A DNA stretch of 64,000 nt from Parapedobacter composti (GCF_900112315.1 NZ_FOLL01000002.1:62001-126000); one strand, 5' to 3'; counted from the stretch's first letter, positions 1 to 9,177 are shown. The notes: generated by a model not told the origin, from the letters alone. Numbers and translations are program-made.

Positions 1-38
1 TTCATCATCATTCAAAAATTAGGTTTACAATAATGTGA

Positions 39-566
39 TTATTTAAGCCTTTCAAAATTAAACACGAGATACCCTGTGTTGCCATCCAGCTGCAACGGCA
101 TACGCAACACCATTTGGTCCGCGTCGGCATACGCCAGATCCAAACGGTATCCGGCTGTCACATTGCTGGGTTTATCGCCCGGATATATTTTTTTGAATTG
201 GAATTGAGGTTCGCCGATCCCCTTTCCTGGATTGTAAATGGACCAGACAATATTCCGTACCGCACCGGGCGCGCACAGTTTGCCTTCCGCATCAAACGTG
301 ATGCTTCCCTTGCCGTTGTTCGGCAGGTTCCATACGCTACCGACGAAACACTCTGCGGGCGCCTCCTCGAAGACCGTTTTTACACTGTAAGCCGCCGGGA
401 AGCTCTCTTTATCAATCGACTGAAGCACCCACTGGCCTTTTACCCCACTCCGCCAGGCCGCGGCCGAGGGCGAACCGCCTACGGCCGCTTGTTTAGGGGT
501 GCAGGACTCCAAAAAAAGGCCCAGGCAAACGGCAAAGGCAAACGGAAAAATGAACTTTTTTGTCAT
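39..566 (-). CDS. Lipocalin-like lipoprotein of unknown function
   Basis: This 175-residue protein starts with a lipoprotein signal peptide whose lipobox ends at Cys22 (LESC), so it should be anchored in the envelope. The rest is a small beta-rich domain with a W-V-L-Q-S-I start after about residue 45, which resembles the lipocalin-like META/HslJ-style secreted domains common in Bacteroidota; that family match is only an impression. It is divergent from the membrane protein at 628. The start at 566 is the only one that gives a signal peptide. No function is claimed. Confidence 0.75.
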   Translation of the reverse strand: MTKKFIFPFAFAVCLGLFLESCTPKQAAVGGSPSAAAWRSGVKGQWVLQSIDKESFPAAYSVKTVFEEAPAECFVGSVWNLPNNGKGSITFDAEGKLCAPGAVRNIVWSIYNPGKGIGEPQFQFKKIYPGDKPSNVTAGYRLDLAYADADQMVLRMPLQLDGNTGYLVFNFERLK

Positions 567-596
567 GTTAAACAGCTATTGTATGATTACGTATTG

Positions 597-604
597 TACT
601 TTTG
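597..604 (+). promoter_or_regulatory. Bacteroidota -7 box for the 628 gene
   Basis: TACTTTTG matches TAnnTTTG exactly and lies 23 bp before the ATG at 628. A TTG at 579-581 may serve as a short-spaced -33 element. Confidence 0.5.
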
Positions 605-627
605 TGATGTAAAGATAAAAGATTTGC

Positions 628-963
628 ATGACTCTTCCATCCAAAAACCATACCACCAGCAAATTTGTCGCCAAACTTTTGGTGCGGTTATTTATGCTGT
701 TGCTGCTCTTTTCCTTCGCGCCCTTTATCCTTGAGCAAGAAACGATACGGCCGCTGAGCCAGACGTTTGTCTACATCACCAATAAATGGGCGTTCATCTT
801 CCCGGGGTTGTTATTCGTCAGCTTCTTGGCGCTGCTCATCCTCACGCTTCGGAACAAATACCGCCATATAGACATTAATTGGATGCTCTCGTTGAATACG
901 GCACTGCTGATTGGCTACCTGATTATGCTCTATGTAAAAATCTACCCGCTGATTTTCGGCTAG
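628..963 (+). CDS. Small three-helix membrane protein, unknown function
   Basis: This 111-residue protein has three hydrophobic stretches at about residues 20-35, 50-72 and 88-108 and no other recognisable domain. It starts shortly after a good TAnnTTTG box. It sits just upstream of the LPG-synthase-like membrane protein at 1015, which has its own -7 box, so the two may be separately transcribed. I do not recognise the family; Bacteroidota genomes often carry small proteins of this size near exosortase or lipid genes, but nothing here shows that. Confidence 0.7.
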   Translation: MTLPSKNHTTSKFVAKLLVRLFMLLLLFSFAPFILEQETIRPLSQTFVYITNKWAFIFPGLLFVSFLALLILTLRNKYRHIDINWMLSLNTALLIGYLIMLYVKIYPLIFG

Positions 964-987
964 CCCCCGTTATTTTTTCCTTTTTTA

Positions 988-995
988 TACCTTTG
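988..995 (+). promoter_or_regulatory. -7 box for the 1015 gene
   Basis: TACCTTTG is an exact TAnnTTTG match 19 bp upstream of the ATG at 1015. Confidence 0.5.
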
Positions 996-1014
996 GGGTC
1001 TTATCACCCGAGAC

Positions 1015-1938
1015 ATGGCTCAAAAGAGAACCTGGCGGATACTAAAGACGGCGCTCCAAATCTGCGTTACAGCAGGGGCATTATATTGGGTATTCCGTAC
1101 CAGCGAGATAAATCCAAACGACATCAAGGAAGCTTTGATTAAAGCCAATCCGGCTTTCCTTGCGGCTGCGTTCATCGCGTATGGCGGTTATGCTGTTTTT
1201 GCTTCCCTCCGGCTGAACGGCTTTTTCAAGGGCATCGGACTTCAATTGTCGGAGCGGTACAATTTCAAACTGTTTCTACTGGGCTTATTTTATAACCTAT
1301 TCCTGCCAGGGGGCATTGGTGGCGACGGTTACAAAATCTATTTCCTGCGCAGGAAATTCAAGATAAAGGGGCGTAAGGTGCTGTCGGCCGTCTTTTTTGA
1401 CCGGCTCAGCGGGCTATGGGCATTATGCCTGATTACATCGGCGCTGGTGATTTTCATCCCCCGGCTGCAGGTTCCGAATGAGGTTCCCATTCTGCTGGTT
1501 ATCGTCGGCACCATCGCCTACTATGCGACTATCCGCCGGTATTTCCCAGACTATACCCAGCGCTTTTTTTCAACGCATGCTAAAGCCCTTGCTGCACAGT
1601 CCATGCAGGTGATTTGCGCTATCTGCCTGCTATACGCCTTGCAATATGACGGCAAATTTTCACCTTACCTTTTTATGTTTTTGCTCTCTTCATTGGTTGC
1701 GGTAGTGCCGTTTACCGTGAGCGGACTGGGGCTGCGGGAAATTGTCAATGTGGCCGGAGCGCAGTACTTTCACATGGATGAACGCCTGGCATTGCTCATC
1801 AGCCTATTATTCTACGTGGTTTCCGCAGCGTTAGCCGCTTCGGGGGCCTATTTTATTTTCAGGCCACAAGGGTTAGGAACAGATAAACTCCCTACCAGTG
1901 AGGAAGTGGAAACAGCCAACGAAGATGAGCGCGATTAA
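1015..1938 (+). CDS. LPG synthase TM-region family protein (UPF0104/YbhN-like)
   Basis: This 307-residue polytopic inner-membrane protein carries the hallmarks of the lysylphosphatidylglycerol synthase transmembrane family: the segment YNLFLPGGIGGDGYK near residues 93-107, FFDRLSG near 127-133 and SGLGLREI near 237-244. It lacks the C-terminal aminoacyl-transfer domain of MprF, so it is more likely a flippase-like or glycosyltransferase-associated protein than an LPG synthase. A second family member is encoded at 5132-6127. The downstream SDR gene follows within about 10 bp, so they are probably co-transcribed. Confidence 0.85.
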   Translation: MAQKRTWRILKTALQICVTAGALYWVFRTSEINPNDIKEALIKANPAFLAAAFIAYGGYAVFASLRLNGFFKGIGLQLSERYNFKLFLLGLFYNLFLPGGIGGDGYKIYFLRRKFKIKGRKVLSAVFFDRLSGLWALCLITSALVIFIPRLQVPNEVPILLVIVGTIAYYATIRRYFPDYTQRFFSTHAKALAAQSMQVICAICLLYALQYDGKFSPYLFMFLLSSLVAVVPFTVSGLGLREIVNVAGAQYFHMDERLALLISLLFYVVSAALAASGAYFIFRPQGLGTDKLPTSEEVETANEDERD

Positions 1939-1948
1939 CGACAATACC

Positions 1949-2653
1949 ATGGCAAACATCGTCATTACCGGAACAAGCAGCGGCATCGGGTTTGAAACAG
2001 CCCTCCATTTAGCCGTTGCCGGACACCAGATTGTCGCATTGGCGCGTTCGGCTGACGGGCTGGCACGCCTTGCTGAAGCGGCAACATTACGCAATGCTGG
2101 CGCTTGCATCCACCCGCTGCCATTTGACATGGTGCATGGCAATTACACAGACGAATTGCTGCCATTTGTGCAACAGCAACTCGGTCGCGTAGATATTCTC
2201 ATTAACAATGCCGGCACCTTGATTAACAAGCCTTTTATGGAAACCACGGCCACTGATTTTTCCCGGATGATGGCCACCAATTTAATCGGGCCTGCAACAA
2301 TGATACAGCAGTTGTTACCGTTGATACCGGCCGGCGGACACATTGTCAACATCGGCAGCATGGGCGGTTTCCAGGGAAGTTCAAAATTCCCGGGGCTTTC
2401 AGCTTATTCGGCCAGTAAAGGTGCACTGCATACATTGACGGAATGCCTGGCCGCCGAATTACAGGACCAAGCAATTAAAATAAATTGCTTAGCTTTGGGT
2501 TCGGCACAAACAGAAATGCTTGCCAAAGCGTTTCCTCATTATAAGTCGCCCGTGAGTGCATCAGCAATGGGAGAATACATCGCCCAATTTGCGCTCACGG
2601 GGCACCGGTTTTTCAATGGGAAAGTATTACCTGTTGCGGTAACCACACCCTGA
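1949..2653 (+). CDS. SDR-family NAD(P)-dependent oxidoreductase
   Basis: A classical short-chain dehydrogenase of about 234 residues. From the chosen start the cofactor motif TGTSSGIG lies at residues 7-14, NNAG follows in the middle, and the catalytic pair YSASK places Tyr153 and Lys157. The start at 1949 puts the first strand right at the N terminus as is usual for the family; in-frame ATGs at 1925 and 1898 would extend it into the upstream gene. Substrate cannot be predicted. It probably forms an operon with the membrane protein upstream and the lipoprotein downstream. Confidence 0.88.
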   Translation: MANIVITGTSSGIGFETALHLAVAGHQIVALARSADGLARLAEAATLRNAGACIHPLPFDMVHGNYTDELLPFVQQQLGRVDILINNAGTLINKPFMETTATDFSRMMATNLIGPATMIQQLLPLIPAGGHIVNIGSMGGFQGSSKFPGLSAYSASKGALHTLTECLAAELQDQAIKINCLALGSAQTEMLAKAFPHYKSPVSASAMGEYIAQFALTGHRFFNGKVLPVAVTTP

Positions 2654-2676
2654 CAGGGCATTAATAAACAGGAAGG

Positions 2677-3207
2677 ATGAAAACAACGAGATTATACCAA
2701 CAACTGCTTGTCTGTTTCGGCATCGCAGTGTTTTTTTTCGCTTGCCAGAACGAATCCAGGGACAACGCTTCAACGGCACAACAGCCGGACAGCCTTGCAC
2801 CGGACGCGGCGGAAACGACGGAAACGGCGGCACCTTCGCTACCTTATGCCGCCGTATTTGATGAAACGTCCGAACAACTGCGTGCCCAAAAAAACCCCGA
2901 TTTTGATGGCGGCTCGCTACTTACCATAGACAGGATAACTCAGTTGTTGGCCAACGCCTACCCCCAGGTTGTGCTTACGGTAGACAGCACCGTCAACGAT
3001 ACGCTCCATGTGCAGATCACGGATGCTTCCTTCCTCACCCAGCAGATGGGGTCGTCCGGAGCTGCCATGTATTTGTTGGAAGCCACGTATGCCTATACCG
3101 AATTGCCCGGCATCCAAGCTGTACATTTTGTTTTTGAAGAAGGCGACCACGCCATACCGGGCACCTATACCCGCGAGCATTTCGAAACGAACAGCACCCC
3201 CCGGTGA
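2677..3207 (+). CDS. Lipoprotein of unknown function
   Basis: A 176-residue lipoprotein: the signal peptide ends at Cys23 (FFFAC) and is followed by a Ser/Thr/Ala/Asp-rich linker to about residue 55. The folded part (60-176) shows no motif I recognise. It lies 23 bp after the SDR gene, with a purine-rich AGGAAGG just before the ATG, and is likely the last gene of that operon. Confidence 0.75.
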   Translation: MKTTRLYQQLLVCFGIAVFFFACQNESRDNASTAQQPDSLAPDAAETTETAAPSLPYAAVFDETSEQLRAQKNPDFDGGSLLTIDRITQLLANAYPQVVLTVDSTVNDTLHVQITDASFLTQQMGSSGAAMYLLEATYAYTELPGIQAVHFVFEEGDHAIPGTYTREHFETNSTPR

Positions 3208-3250
3208 CACGGCTTGAACATCGATATTCGTCTAAATGATGGGTAAATCT

Positions 3251-3258
3251 TATCTTTG
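3251..3258 (+). promoter_or_regulatory. -7 box upstream of plsC
   Basis: TATCTTTG matches TAnnTTTG exactly. It lies 36 bp before the ATG at 3294, giving a leader of about 30 nt. Confidence 0.45.
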
Positions 3259-3293
3259 CGCAAAAATGCCTTAGCTATTGCAGCGTATCGCCG

Positions 3294-4025
3294 ATGAGAA
3301 AATTTTTTGGTTACCTCCTTTCACCTGTATTCTATCTGCTTTTCGGTATCGTCATTACCGTGTTTCATCCTGTCCAATGGCTTTGCCTGAAACTGGGGGG
3401 CTACCAAACGCACAAAAAATCGGTAGACATACTGAATGGCTGCCTGCTGGCACTTTACTATGTATTGGGCAATAGGGTAAAATTTATTAACAAGCAGCAG
3501 CTTCCTACAGACCGCCCTATACTCTTTGTGGCTAACCACCAAAGTATGTATGACATTCCTCCGCTGATTTTTTTTCTCCGGAAACACCATGGTAAATTCA
3601 TTTCCAAGATTGAACTCGCCAAAGGTATTCCAAGCATTTCGTTTAATCTGCGGCATGGAGGTGCAGCCAATATCGATCGGAAGGATCCAAAGCAATCCAT
3701 TGCAGAAATTCTCAAACTGGCTAACAACATGAAAGCCAAAAACTGGTCGGCCTTCATCTTCCCGGAAGGGACCCGGGCAAAAACAGGCAAGGTTAAGCCC
3801 TTCAACGTCGGAGGCATAGCTACCATTCTAAAAAAGGTACCCAACGTATTGGTGGTTCCCATTGCCATCAACGATTCCTGGAAGATGGTACGCTACGGCA
3901 CCTTCCCATTAAACACATTCATCCACATGTCATGGGAAGTACTTGCTCCCATAGAACCTTACGGGTTCAATGCAGAAGAAGTGGTGGCACAGGCCGAAGC
4001 ACGCATCCGTGAAAAGATCAGTTAA
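3294..4025 (+). CDS. plsC: 1-acyl-sn-glycerol-3-phosphate acyltransferase
   Basis: This 243-residue membrane-associated enzyme would acylate lysophosphatidic acid to phosphatidic acid in phospholipid synthesis. The acyltransferase signature NHxxxxD is present (His82, Asp87), as is the substrate-binding motif FPEGTR at 156-161, with an N-terminal hydrophobic anchor at about residues 8-28. Length is normal for the family. Its 3' end overlaps the convergent glycosyltransferase gene by 8 bp. Homologous enzymes may act on other lysolipids, so the exact substrate is inferred. Confidence 0.9.
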   Translation: MRKFFGYLLSPVFYLLFGIVITVFHPVQWLCLKLGGYQTHKKSVDILNGCLLALYYVLGNRVKFINKQQLPTDRPILFVANHQSMYDIPPLIFFLRKHHGKFISKIELAKGIPSISFNLRHGGAANIDRKDPKQSIAEILKLANNMKAKNWSAFIFPEGTRAKTGKVKPFNVGGIATILKKVPNVLVVPIAINDSWKMVRYGTFPLNTFIHMSWEVLAPIEPYGFNAEEVVAQAEARIREKIS

Positions 4026-5151
4026 CGCGGCGCCCTTTCCACTGATACTTCCCCATATTCCCGGCAATGCCGATATACACCATATATAACACATGCAGCA
4101 TGGTAAGCAGCGGCAGGTAAACCAGCAGATCCGTTCGCTTGGCAAACCTGCAGAGCGGATAGAGGAAAAACAGTTCAGCCAACAATTTCGATGACATCGC
4201 CACCGCCAATACCGTCCCCAGCGATCCGGCATAAAAAAATACCGCTATGCCGCATAACAACAGCAGCGCGTTAAACAGCCAAACGGACACCCCCAGCGCA
4301 ACAACACTTTTTTCTTTATAATGGGTGCTTTTTGACGCCCAGCGCCTACGTTGGTTGATGAATCCGCGCAGGTCGCGTTTGGCATCGGTATAAACCACCG
4401 CGTCCCTTGATTTGCAGAAGCCGATTTTTTCCGGATATACAGCCGCCACTTTATGCAGAAACAGCTCGTCGTCGCCAGAAGCAAGATGATCGATGCCGCT
4501 GAACCCCCCCATTTCATAGAACACATCGCGCCGATATGCGAGGTTAGCACCATTGCAGGTCGATGGCCGCCCGTTCCCAATCCCCGCCGCCCCCAGTCCA
4601 ACGAGGTACAAAAATTCCAGCGTTTGCAATTCTTCAAAAAAACTCCGTTGCGCTGAATAAACTACCGGAGCAGATACCACATATGATTTATTTTCTTCGG
4701 CATAGGCCACCAGGGTAGCCAGCCAGTTGGGGCCCATACGGCAGTCGGCATCTGTCGTTACCATAAATTCGCCCGTAGCCACGGCTATAGCCGTGGAGAT
4801 AGCCTTCTTCTTGTAGGAGTTCAGTGGTTCAGATTCGTTAAGTTTCAGTAGCTTAACCCCCTGTTCGGCATAAGACTCCACCACTGCCGAAGTGTTGTCG
4901 GTAGAGTGGTCGTCTATAACGATGACTTCCAGCAATTCCCGCGGAAAACGCTGCGCCAATATATCGGATAGCGTACGTCCGATATTATCCGCTTCATTCC
5001 TTGCCGCAATCAGCACACTCACCCGCGTACCCGGCGTGCGCTTCGCCGAAAAATAAGGCAACGATCGCCACCCAGCCCGCATATAGCAAACCAAAATGAC
5101 ATAGATCCCTGTGAATACCGCAACCGCGGCACTAATTAGCTGTGTCGCCAA
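4018..5151 (-). CDS. Family 2 glycosyltransferase, membrane-bound
   Basis: A 377-residue GT2 enzyme: an N-terminal membrane helix, then the GT-A fold beginning SVLIAARNEADNIG (about 46-59), IDDHSTDNT, the metal-binding TTDADCR, and the late QRRRWASK motif near residue 265, followed by three C-terminal membrane helices. This is the layout of processive or lipid-linked glycosyltransferases. It overlaps the 3' end of the LPG-synthase-like membrane gene (5132-6127) by 20 bp, so the two form an operon; co-occurrence suggests a glycolipid product whose export or flipping might involve the neighbour. That link is inference. Confidence 0.88.
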   Translation of the reverse strand: MATQLISAAVAVFTGIYVILVCYMRAGWRSLPYFSAKRTPGTRVSVLIAARNEADNIGRTLSDILAQRFPRELLEVIVIDDHSTDNTSAVVESYAEQGVKLLKLNESEPLNSYKKKAISTAIAVATGEFMVTTDADCRMGPNWLATLVAYAEENKSYVVSAPVVYSAQRSFFEELQTLEFLYLVGLGAAGIGNGRPSTCNGANLAYRRDVFYEMGGFSGIDHLASGDDELFLHKVAAVYPEKIGFCKSRDAVVYTDAKRDLRGFINQRRRWASKSTHYKEKSVVALGVSVWLFNALLLLCGIAVFFYAGSLGTVLAVAMSSKLLAELFFLYPLCRFAKRTDLLVYLPLLTMLHVLYMVYIGIAGNMGKYQWKGRRVN

Positions 5152-6127
5152 AGAAGTTTATTTTTAAAACAAACACCGAACCCAAGATAGCAGGCAATAT
5201 AAGGTTAATAAACCAAATACAGGATGCGATCGCCATAACGGCAAGGTCCTGATCCGTAATATGTGCATATAAATAACTGGCCGTGACACTTCTTACCCCG
5301 AAATCGAATAAATCAAGCGTAGGCAATGCAGCCTGCACAAAAAACAGAATAAAAATCAATAACAGCATAGGCAAAAAGTCTATGCCGGGAATGATAACCA
5401 ACATCAATATGCAATACTGGGACGTAAAAATAACGAACCTGGCCAATGAGTTCAGGAACACAATCAGAAGTTCCCTACGGCTATAGCGTGTTAAGATCTC
5501 AAAAAAACGATGGAATTTCCGGAGAAAAGCAATCCGCTTAATCCAACCGTTAATCCATGCCACGTTAAAATATAACAGGAGAAAAAACCCGGCATAGCCC
5601 ACCGCCAGCAACCAAATGGCACCACCGGCAATGGTGTCCAGGCCAAGGAATCGGTTGGCGAACCACGCGATGCTGAGCGACCCGGCAACGCTTACCAGTA
5701 CAAGCTGTGCCAATGCCCCCACCCCCATGGCCACAACGCCGAAAATACGTTTCCGTGGTTTAAGGAACAATACCCGTCCGCCGTACTCACCAATCCGGTT
5801 CGGTGTAAAAACCGCCCATGTAAGTCCACAGAACACCGACTGCACCGCCCTCCACAACGTTATGGGCTCGATGTAACGGCAGAGGTAACGCCATTTCACG
5901 GCCTCCAGCAACCAGTTGACAACCATTAGACTGACAACCACCGACAGCGTAATAGCAACCGTCTGCGAGCCCAAATTGCGCATCAGCCGCTCAAATTCCC
6001 GGAGGTTCCGGTGGTTGTTGAGCTTATGGTACAACACCCATGCCACCAGCACCAGGATAGCGACTTTGATGGCAATAGCCAATATACGCTTTGTTCTATT
6101 GGTCAAACCCGATGATTTTGCGTGCAA
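5132..6127 (-). CDS. LPG synthase TM-region family protein, second copy
   Basis: This 331-residue polytopic membrane protein belongs to the same UPF0104/LPG-synthase TM family as the 1015 gene but is clearly diverged. It has about eight hydrophobic helices and the family-like segment WAVFTPNRIGEYGGR around residue 105. No aminoacyl-tRNA-dependent domain is present. It is the first gene of a two-gene unit with the glycosyltransferase; the shared overlap suggests a common job in making or moving a glycolipid. Confidence 0.82.
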   Translation of the reverse strand: MHAKSSGLTNRTKRILAIAIKVAILVLVAWVLYHKLNNHRNLREFERLMRNLGSQTVAITLSVVVSLMVVNWLLEAVKWRYLCRYIEPITLWRAVQSVFCGLTWAVFTPNRIGEYGGRVLFLKPRKRIFGVVAMGVGALAQLVLVSVAGSLSIAWFANRFLGLDTIAGGAIWLLAVGYAGFFLLLYFNVAWINGWIKRIAFLRKFHRFFEILTRYSRRELLIVFLNSLARFVIFTSQYCILMLVIIPGIDFLPMLLLIFILFFVQAALPTLDLFDFGVRSVTASYLYAHITDQDLAVMAIASCIWFINLILPAILGSVFVLKINFFGDTAN

Positions 6128-6305
6128 TGTTACAAATTTTTCATCGCCTTTTTTAACCCGCCCGTTTCCGGACCGTCGTTAACAGGACAGTTTATGGAAT
6201 CCGTCCACCGTTTTCATCTATAAGGAAACAGGAAGCGCGCTTCCAAGAGGATAACATAACGGCCGTTTTGTTCAACTTTTTTGTTCATCTATAATACTTA
6301 ACGTT

Positions 6306-7142
6306 ATGTGGTATCCCAAACAGGATATCTTCAGCCAACACTGGCTGGATATCGTCTTCGCAGGGCGCAACAAACAGTATGGCGCCTACGTATTGAGGCG
6401 CAACGCCGCCAAACATGCAAACCTGGCACTATTTATTGCGTCCACCGCATTTGTGGCATCCCTGTTGCCACCGCTTATTAAAAGCCGGTACTTCCCGGAT
6501 GGAACCAGCCAAGCCTTAAGTCCGCTAAAAGAAAAAGTGACAACCATGGATCTGCTTCCTCCTCCACCAATCAACCCAACGGTACCGGAGCCGCCTGCCG
6601 CAGCCCCGCCGGCGCCCCGAACCAAACAAGTACGGATGCCGCCACCAGTGGTGGTGAAAGCGGATCAAGTAACCGAAGAGCCTCCATCCGTAGCCACACT
6701 CAAACTGGCAACCCCCGGCCCGCAGACCCTGGAGGGCGACCCGAAAGCAGCTATCCATATCGACCTCCCCGTGGGCGACGGAAAAGGTGACGCACAGGTA
6801 ACCGAAGCAGGCACTGATTCAGACCTGCCATTCACCTCCGTGGAAATCCCTCCCCTGTTCCCCGGCGGCATGGATGCCTTCCTGGCTTATGTACAAAAGA
6901 ACTACCGCTATCCACCGCAAGCCATGGAGATTGGCATCAATGGACAGGTTATCCTCCAGTTCGTGGTAGAACGCGACGGTTCCCTGACAGACATCCGGGT
7001 GCTGCGCGACCTGGGCTTCGGCACGGGTGAAGAAGCCATGCGGCTGTTGAAAGCCTCGCCCAAATGGAGCCCCGGCGTACAAAATGGCAGGCCGGTACGG
7101 GTAACCTACCAACTGTCCATCGGGCTCGCCATCAGCCCCTGA
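6306..7142 (+). CDS. TonB-family energy transducer
   Basis: This 278-residue protein has the Bacteroidota TonB layout: a short cytoplasmic N terminus with GRNKQYGAYVLR, one transmembrane helix at about 40-60, a proline-rich periplasmic spacer (about 80-125) and a C-terminal TonB domain from about 190 to 278 containing FPGGMDAF, YPPQAMEIGINGQV and V-R-V-T-Y-Q-L. It would couple the proton-motive force to outer-membrane receptors. It stands alone, with no ExbB/ExbD next to it. A strong hairpin follows the stop codon. Confidence 0.9.
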   Translation: MWYPKQDIFSQHWLDIVFAGRNKQYGAYVLRRNAAKHANLALFIASTAFVASLLPPLIKSRYFPDGTSQALSPLKEKVTTMDLLPPPPINPTVPEPPAAAPPAPRTKQVRMPPPVVVKADQVTEEPPSVATLKLATPGPQTLEGDPKAAIHIDLPVGDGKGDAQVTEAGTDSDLPFTSVEIPPLFPGGMDAFLAYVQKNYRYPPQAMEIGINGQVILQFVVERDGSLTDIRVLRDLGFGTGEEAMRLLKASPKWSPGVQNGRPVRVTYQLSIGLAISP

Positions 7143-7166
7143 CCATCGTGGAGCAAGCTTGCAGCG

Positions 7167-7198
7167 ACTCAGCGGATGGTGCACGCCATCCGCTGAGT
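7167..7198 (+). terminator. Hairpin downstream of tonB
   Basis: A perfect 13-bp stem (7167-7179 with 7186-7198) and 6-nt loop lie 25 bp after the TonB stop. There is no long T-run, so termination is likely but not certain. Confidence 0.6.
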
Positions 7199-7240
7199 TC
7201 CAAAAATTTCAACGCATACCCATTAGCGACAGAAAAACCG

Positions 7241-7248
7241 TAATATTG
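7241..7248 (+). promoter_or_regulatory. -7-like box for ruvC
   Basis: TAATATTG matches TAnnTTTG at all but one fixed position and lies only 5 bp before the ATG at 7253, so the transcript would be nearly leaderless. Confidence 0.35.
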
Positions 7249-7252
7249 CACC

Positions 7253-7816
7253 ATGGGGCAAACCAGCAGTGAGCGGATTATCCTGGGAATAGACCCCGGT
7301 ACGGCTGTATTGGGCTACGGGATTATCAAGGAAACAGGCAAAAAACTGTCGTTAATTAGCATGGGGGTAATCAAATTGGACCACCTGGGTGACCACGCCC
7401 TCAAATTGCAGCGCATTTTCCAAAAAACCGACGGGCTTATTACTGAATATAAACCCGACTGTGTGGCGTTGGAAGCACCGTTTTACGGAAAAAACATCCA
7501 GGTGATGCTCAAGCTGGGCCGGGCCCAGGGTGTGGCAATGGCGGCCGCACTGCACCGGGACATCCCCATCTTCGAGTATGCGCCGCGGAAAGTCAAGCAA
7601 TCGGTTACAGGTAACGGCAACGCGGCCAAAGAACAAGTGGCTGCCATGCTGAAAACGTTACTCCGGTTTGAAGAAACCCCACAATTTCTGGATGCAACAG
7701 ACGGATTGGCCGTGGCCGTCTGCCATGCCTTCCAAAACCAAGCTGCAAATTCCAAGAGTCAGAGTTATTCGGGATGGGAAGCATTCGTGCGCAACAATGC
7801 AGACCGTCTAAAATAG
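7253..7816 (+). CDS. ruvC: Holliday junction endonuclease RuvC
   Basis: RuvC resolves Holliday junctions in recombination together with RuvAB. The acidic catalytic residues of the RNase H-like fold are all visible: Asp14 in ILGIDPGT, Glu74 in ALEAP, and Asp147 and Asp150 in DATDGLAVA. The length of 187 residues is normal. It is not next to ruvA or ruvB. The 3' end abuts the convergent gene at 7820 within 4 bp. Confidence 0.95.
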   Translation: MGQTSSERIILGIDPGTAVLGYGIIKETGKKLSLISMGVIKLDHLGDHALKLQRIFQKTDGLITEYKPDCVALEAPFYGKNIQVMLKLGRAQGVAMAAALHRDIPIFEYAPRKVKQSVTGNGNAAKEQVAAMLKTLLRFEETPQFLDATDGLAVAVCHAFQNQAANSKSQSYSGWEAFVRNNADRLK

Positions 7817-7819
7817 CCA

Positions 7820-8863
7820 CTATAATTTCACCTGCCTGATTACATTCTTAACGTTCAGCTCAATAATGTCGGTCATCGTACAGCACCTCAGGTATTGATT
7901 ATCATGGAAATAACGGGCATAGCCTTCCCTGAGCCGAATCACGTTGTCGGGTGTAGACAGTTCTTCCGTATTGGATACATCACGCAAAGCTGCAATCCGG
8001 TGGCGCTCGCTCCGTACCCGGTGTACGATCGACGAACGTTCCTCTTGTTGGTACTGTGACACGGTGCGTTCCGTCAAGTGTTCCATGCAGAGCTGCACGT
8101 AAGGCAGGTTATCCTTAAAAAACTGCGGCATATACACCTTGGGGTTGCCTTCATAAAACTGCTGATCAAAATCTATAGCCCTGATCCGGAACTGGAAATC
8201 GTCAAAATCAGGCGTTATCTGCATTACGAAGTTATACGCACGCATGTCTCCCAGCAATGTAATGATACACCGTTCGTTGAATTTTACGAACTCCTTGGCT
8301 ATCCGTTTAGGATTGTAATCCGGCGTATACATCAGTGATTTGGCGAACACGTCCCCTGGAATTCCCACGATATGCTCCTCCACAAGTGTATGCCCATCCA
8401 CCAAATAATTGACCGGGTTGGGAGAAATGATCTGCTCCAGTTCCAGCCCATATATCCGCGAAGCGTCCGCCTGTTTCACATAGAAATAGTCATATACATC
8501 GTTGAGCCGGTTCACGATCCGCACCCGGAAGGGATGCGTATTGCCAAAGGCACAATATTCGACCCTATCGATATATTTATGCTCCACGATACGCGTATTG
8601 CCTGAAGCCTTCAGCTGCGCATAAATGATTTTCAATCCATTATAGAGCTGCTCCTGCACATGCGGCGGATAAAGCGGTGTTTCCCAAAGGGTATCTCTCC
8701 CATGTTTGTCCATCACCGGCACCGTTTCGTAAAAGTCCATCAGGTGCCTGTATCCAATGGGCATACGGGCGTCACGCTGATACGTGCGCAAGTACTTTTG
8801 CAGGGCCGCCGAAACCGGATATATCGGTTTTTTCCGCGAAATCGTCACGTCTTGAATTTCCAT
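7820..8863 (-). CDS. Conserved hypothetical protein with kinase-like C-terminal signature
   Basis: A soluble protein of 347 residues from the ATG at 8863; the reading frame stays open to 9103, but the extra 80 codons run across an intergenic stretch and look non-coding. I do not recognise the family. Around residues 205-240 it contains LLGDMRAYNFVMQ and then RAIDFDQQF. The spacing resembles the catalytic and metal loops of aminoglycoside-phosphotransferase-like kinases, where an Asp and an Asn are followed by a D-x-D. This is a weak structural hint, not an assignment. A candidate small RNA is encoded upstream on the same strand. Confidence 0.7.
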   Translation of the reverse strand: MEIQDVTISRKKPIYPVSAALQKYLRTYQRDARMPIGYRHLMDFYETVPVMDKHGRDTLWETPLYPPHVQEQLYNGLKIIYAQLKASGNTRIVEHKYIDRVEYCAFGNTHPFRVRIVNRLNDVYDYFYVKQADASRIYGLELEQIISPNPVNYLVDGHTLVEEHIVGIPGDVFAKSLMYTPDYNPKRIAKEFVKFNERCIITLLGDMRAYNFVMQITPDFDDFQFRIRAIDFDQQFYEGNPKVYMPQFFKDNLPYVQLCMEHLTERTVSQYQQEERSSIVHRVRSERHRIAALRDVSNTEELSTPDNVIRLREGYARYFHDNQYLRCCTMTDIIELNVKNVIRQVKL

Positions 8864-9056
8864 GGTGCTATATTCGTCAACCCATCGCCACAGCGTTGTG
8901 TCCGGCGTGCGGGTTATGGTAAATATACCAATCGGGCCGGTTAAAACAAAGCCGATTAAAATATCTTTACAAAAGATCCGGTTTCGGCCTAACATTTTGA
9001 AAAAATGACAAAAAACATCCGCAATAACTTTAATTTCGATAATTTTGCAGCAGGGA

Positions 9057-9177
9057 TAAAAAGGAAGAAGCTCCTTTGGGAGAGGAGCTTCTACGCTAAC
9101 CAATTATAAACCTATATTAAATTGAGGGAGGGCGACACTAATAAATCAGCACTATTCAATCTTTTCTGCCGATCTGT
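9057..9177 (-). ncRNA. Candidate small RNA A (shared core plus terminator hairpin)
   Basis: Read on the minus strand, a TACTTTTG box (9183-9190) is followed about 70 nt later by the core TAGGTTTATAATTGGTTAG (9096-9114). Next come a 10-bp hairpin (9066-9075 with 9083-9092) with a loop containing CTCCC, and a T-rich tail ending near 9057. The same core and hairpin layout recurs at 58632-58711. There is no coding potential. It could instead be an untranslated leader of the gene at 8863. The 5' end is uncertain. Confidence 0.5.

Noticed and set aside
8864..9103. N-terminal extension of the gene at 7820 by 80 codons
   Set aside because: It runs through intergenic sequence and toward the small RNA; residue composition differs from the rest of the protein.
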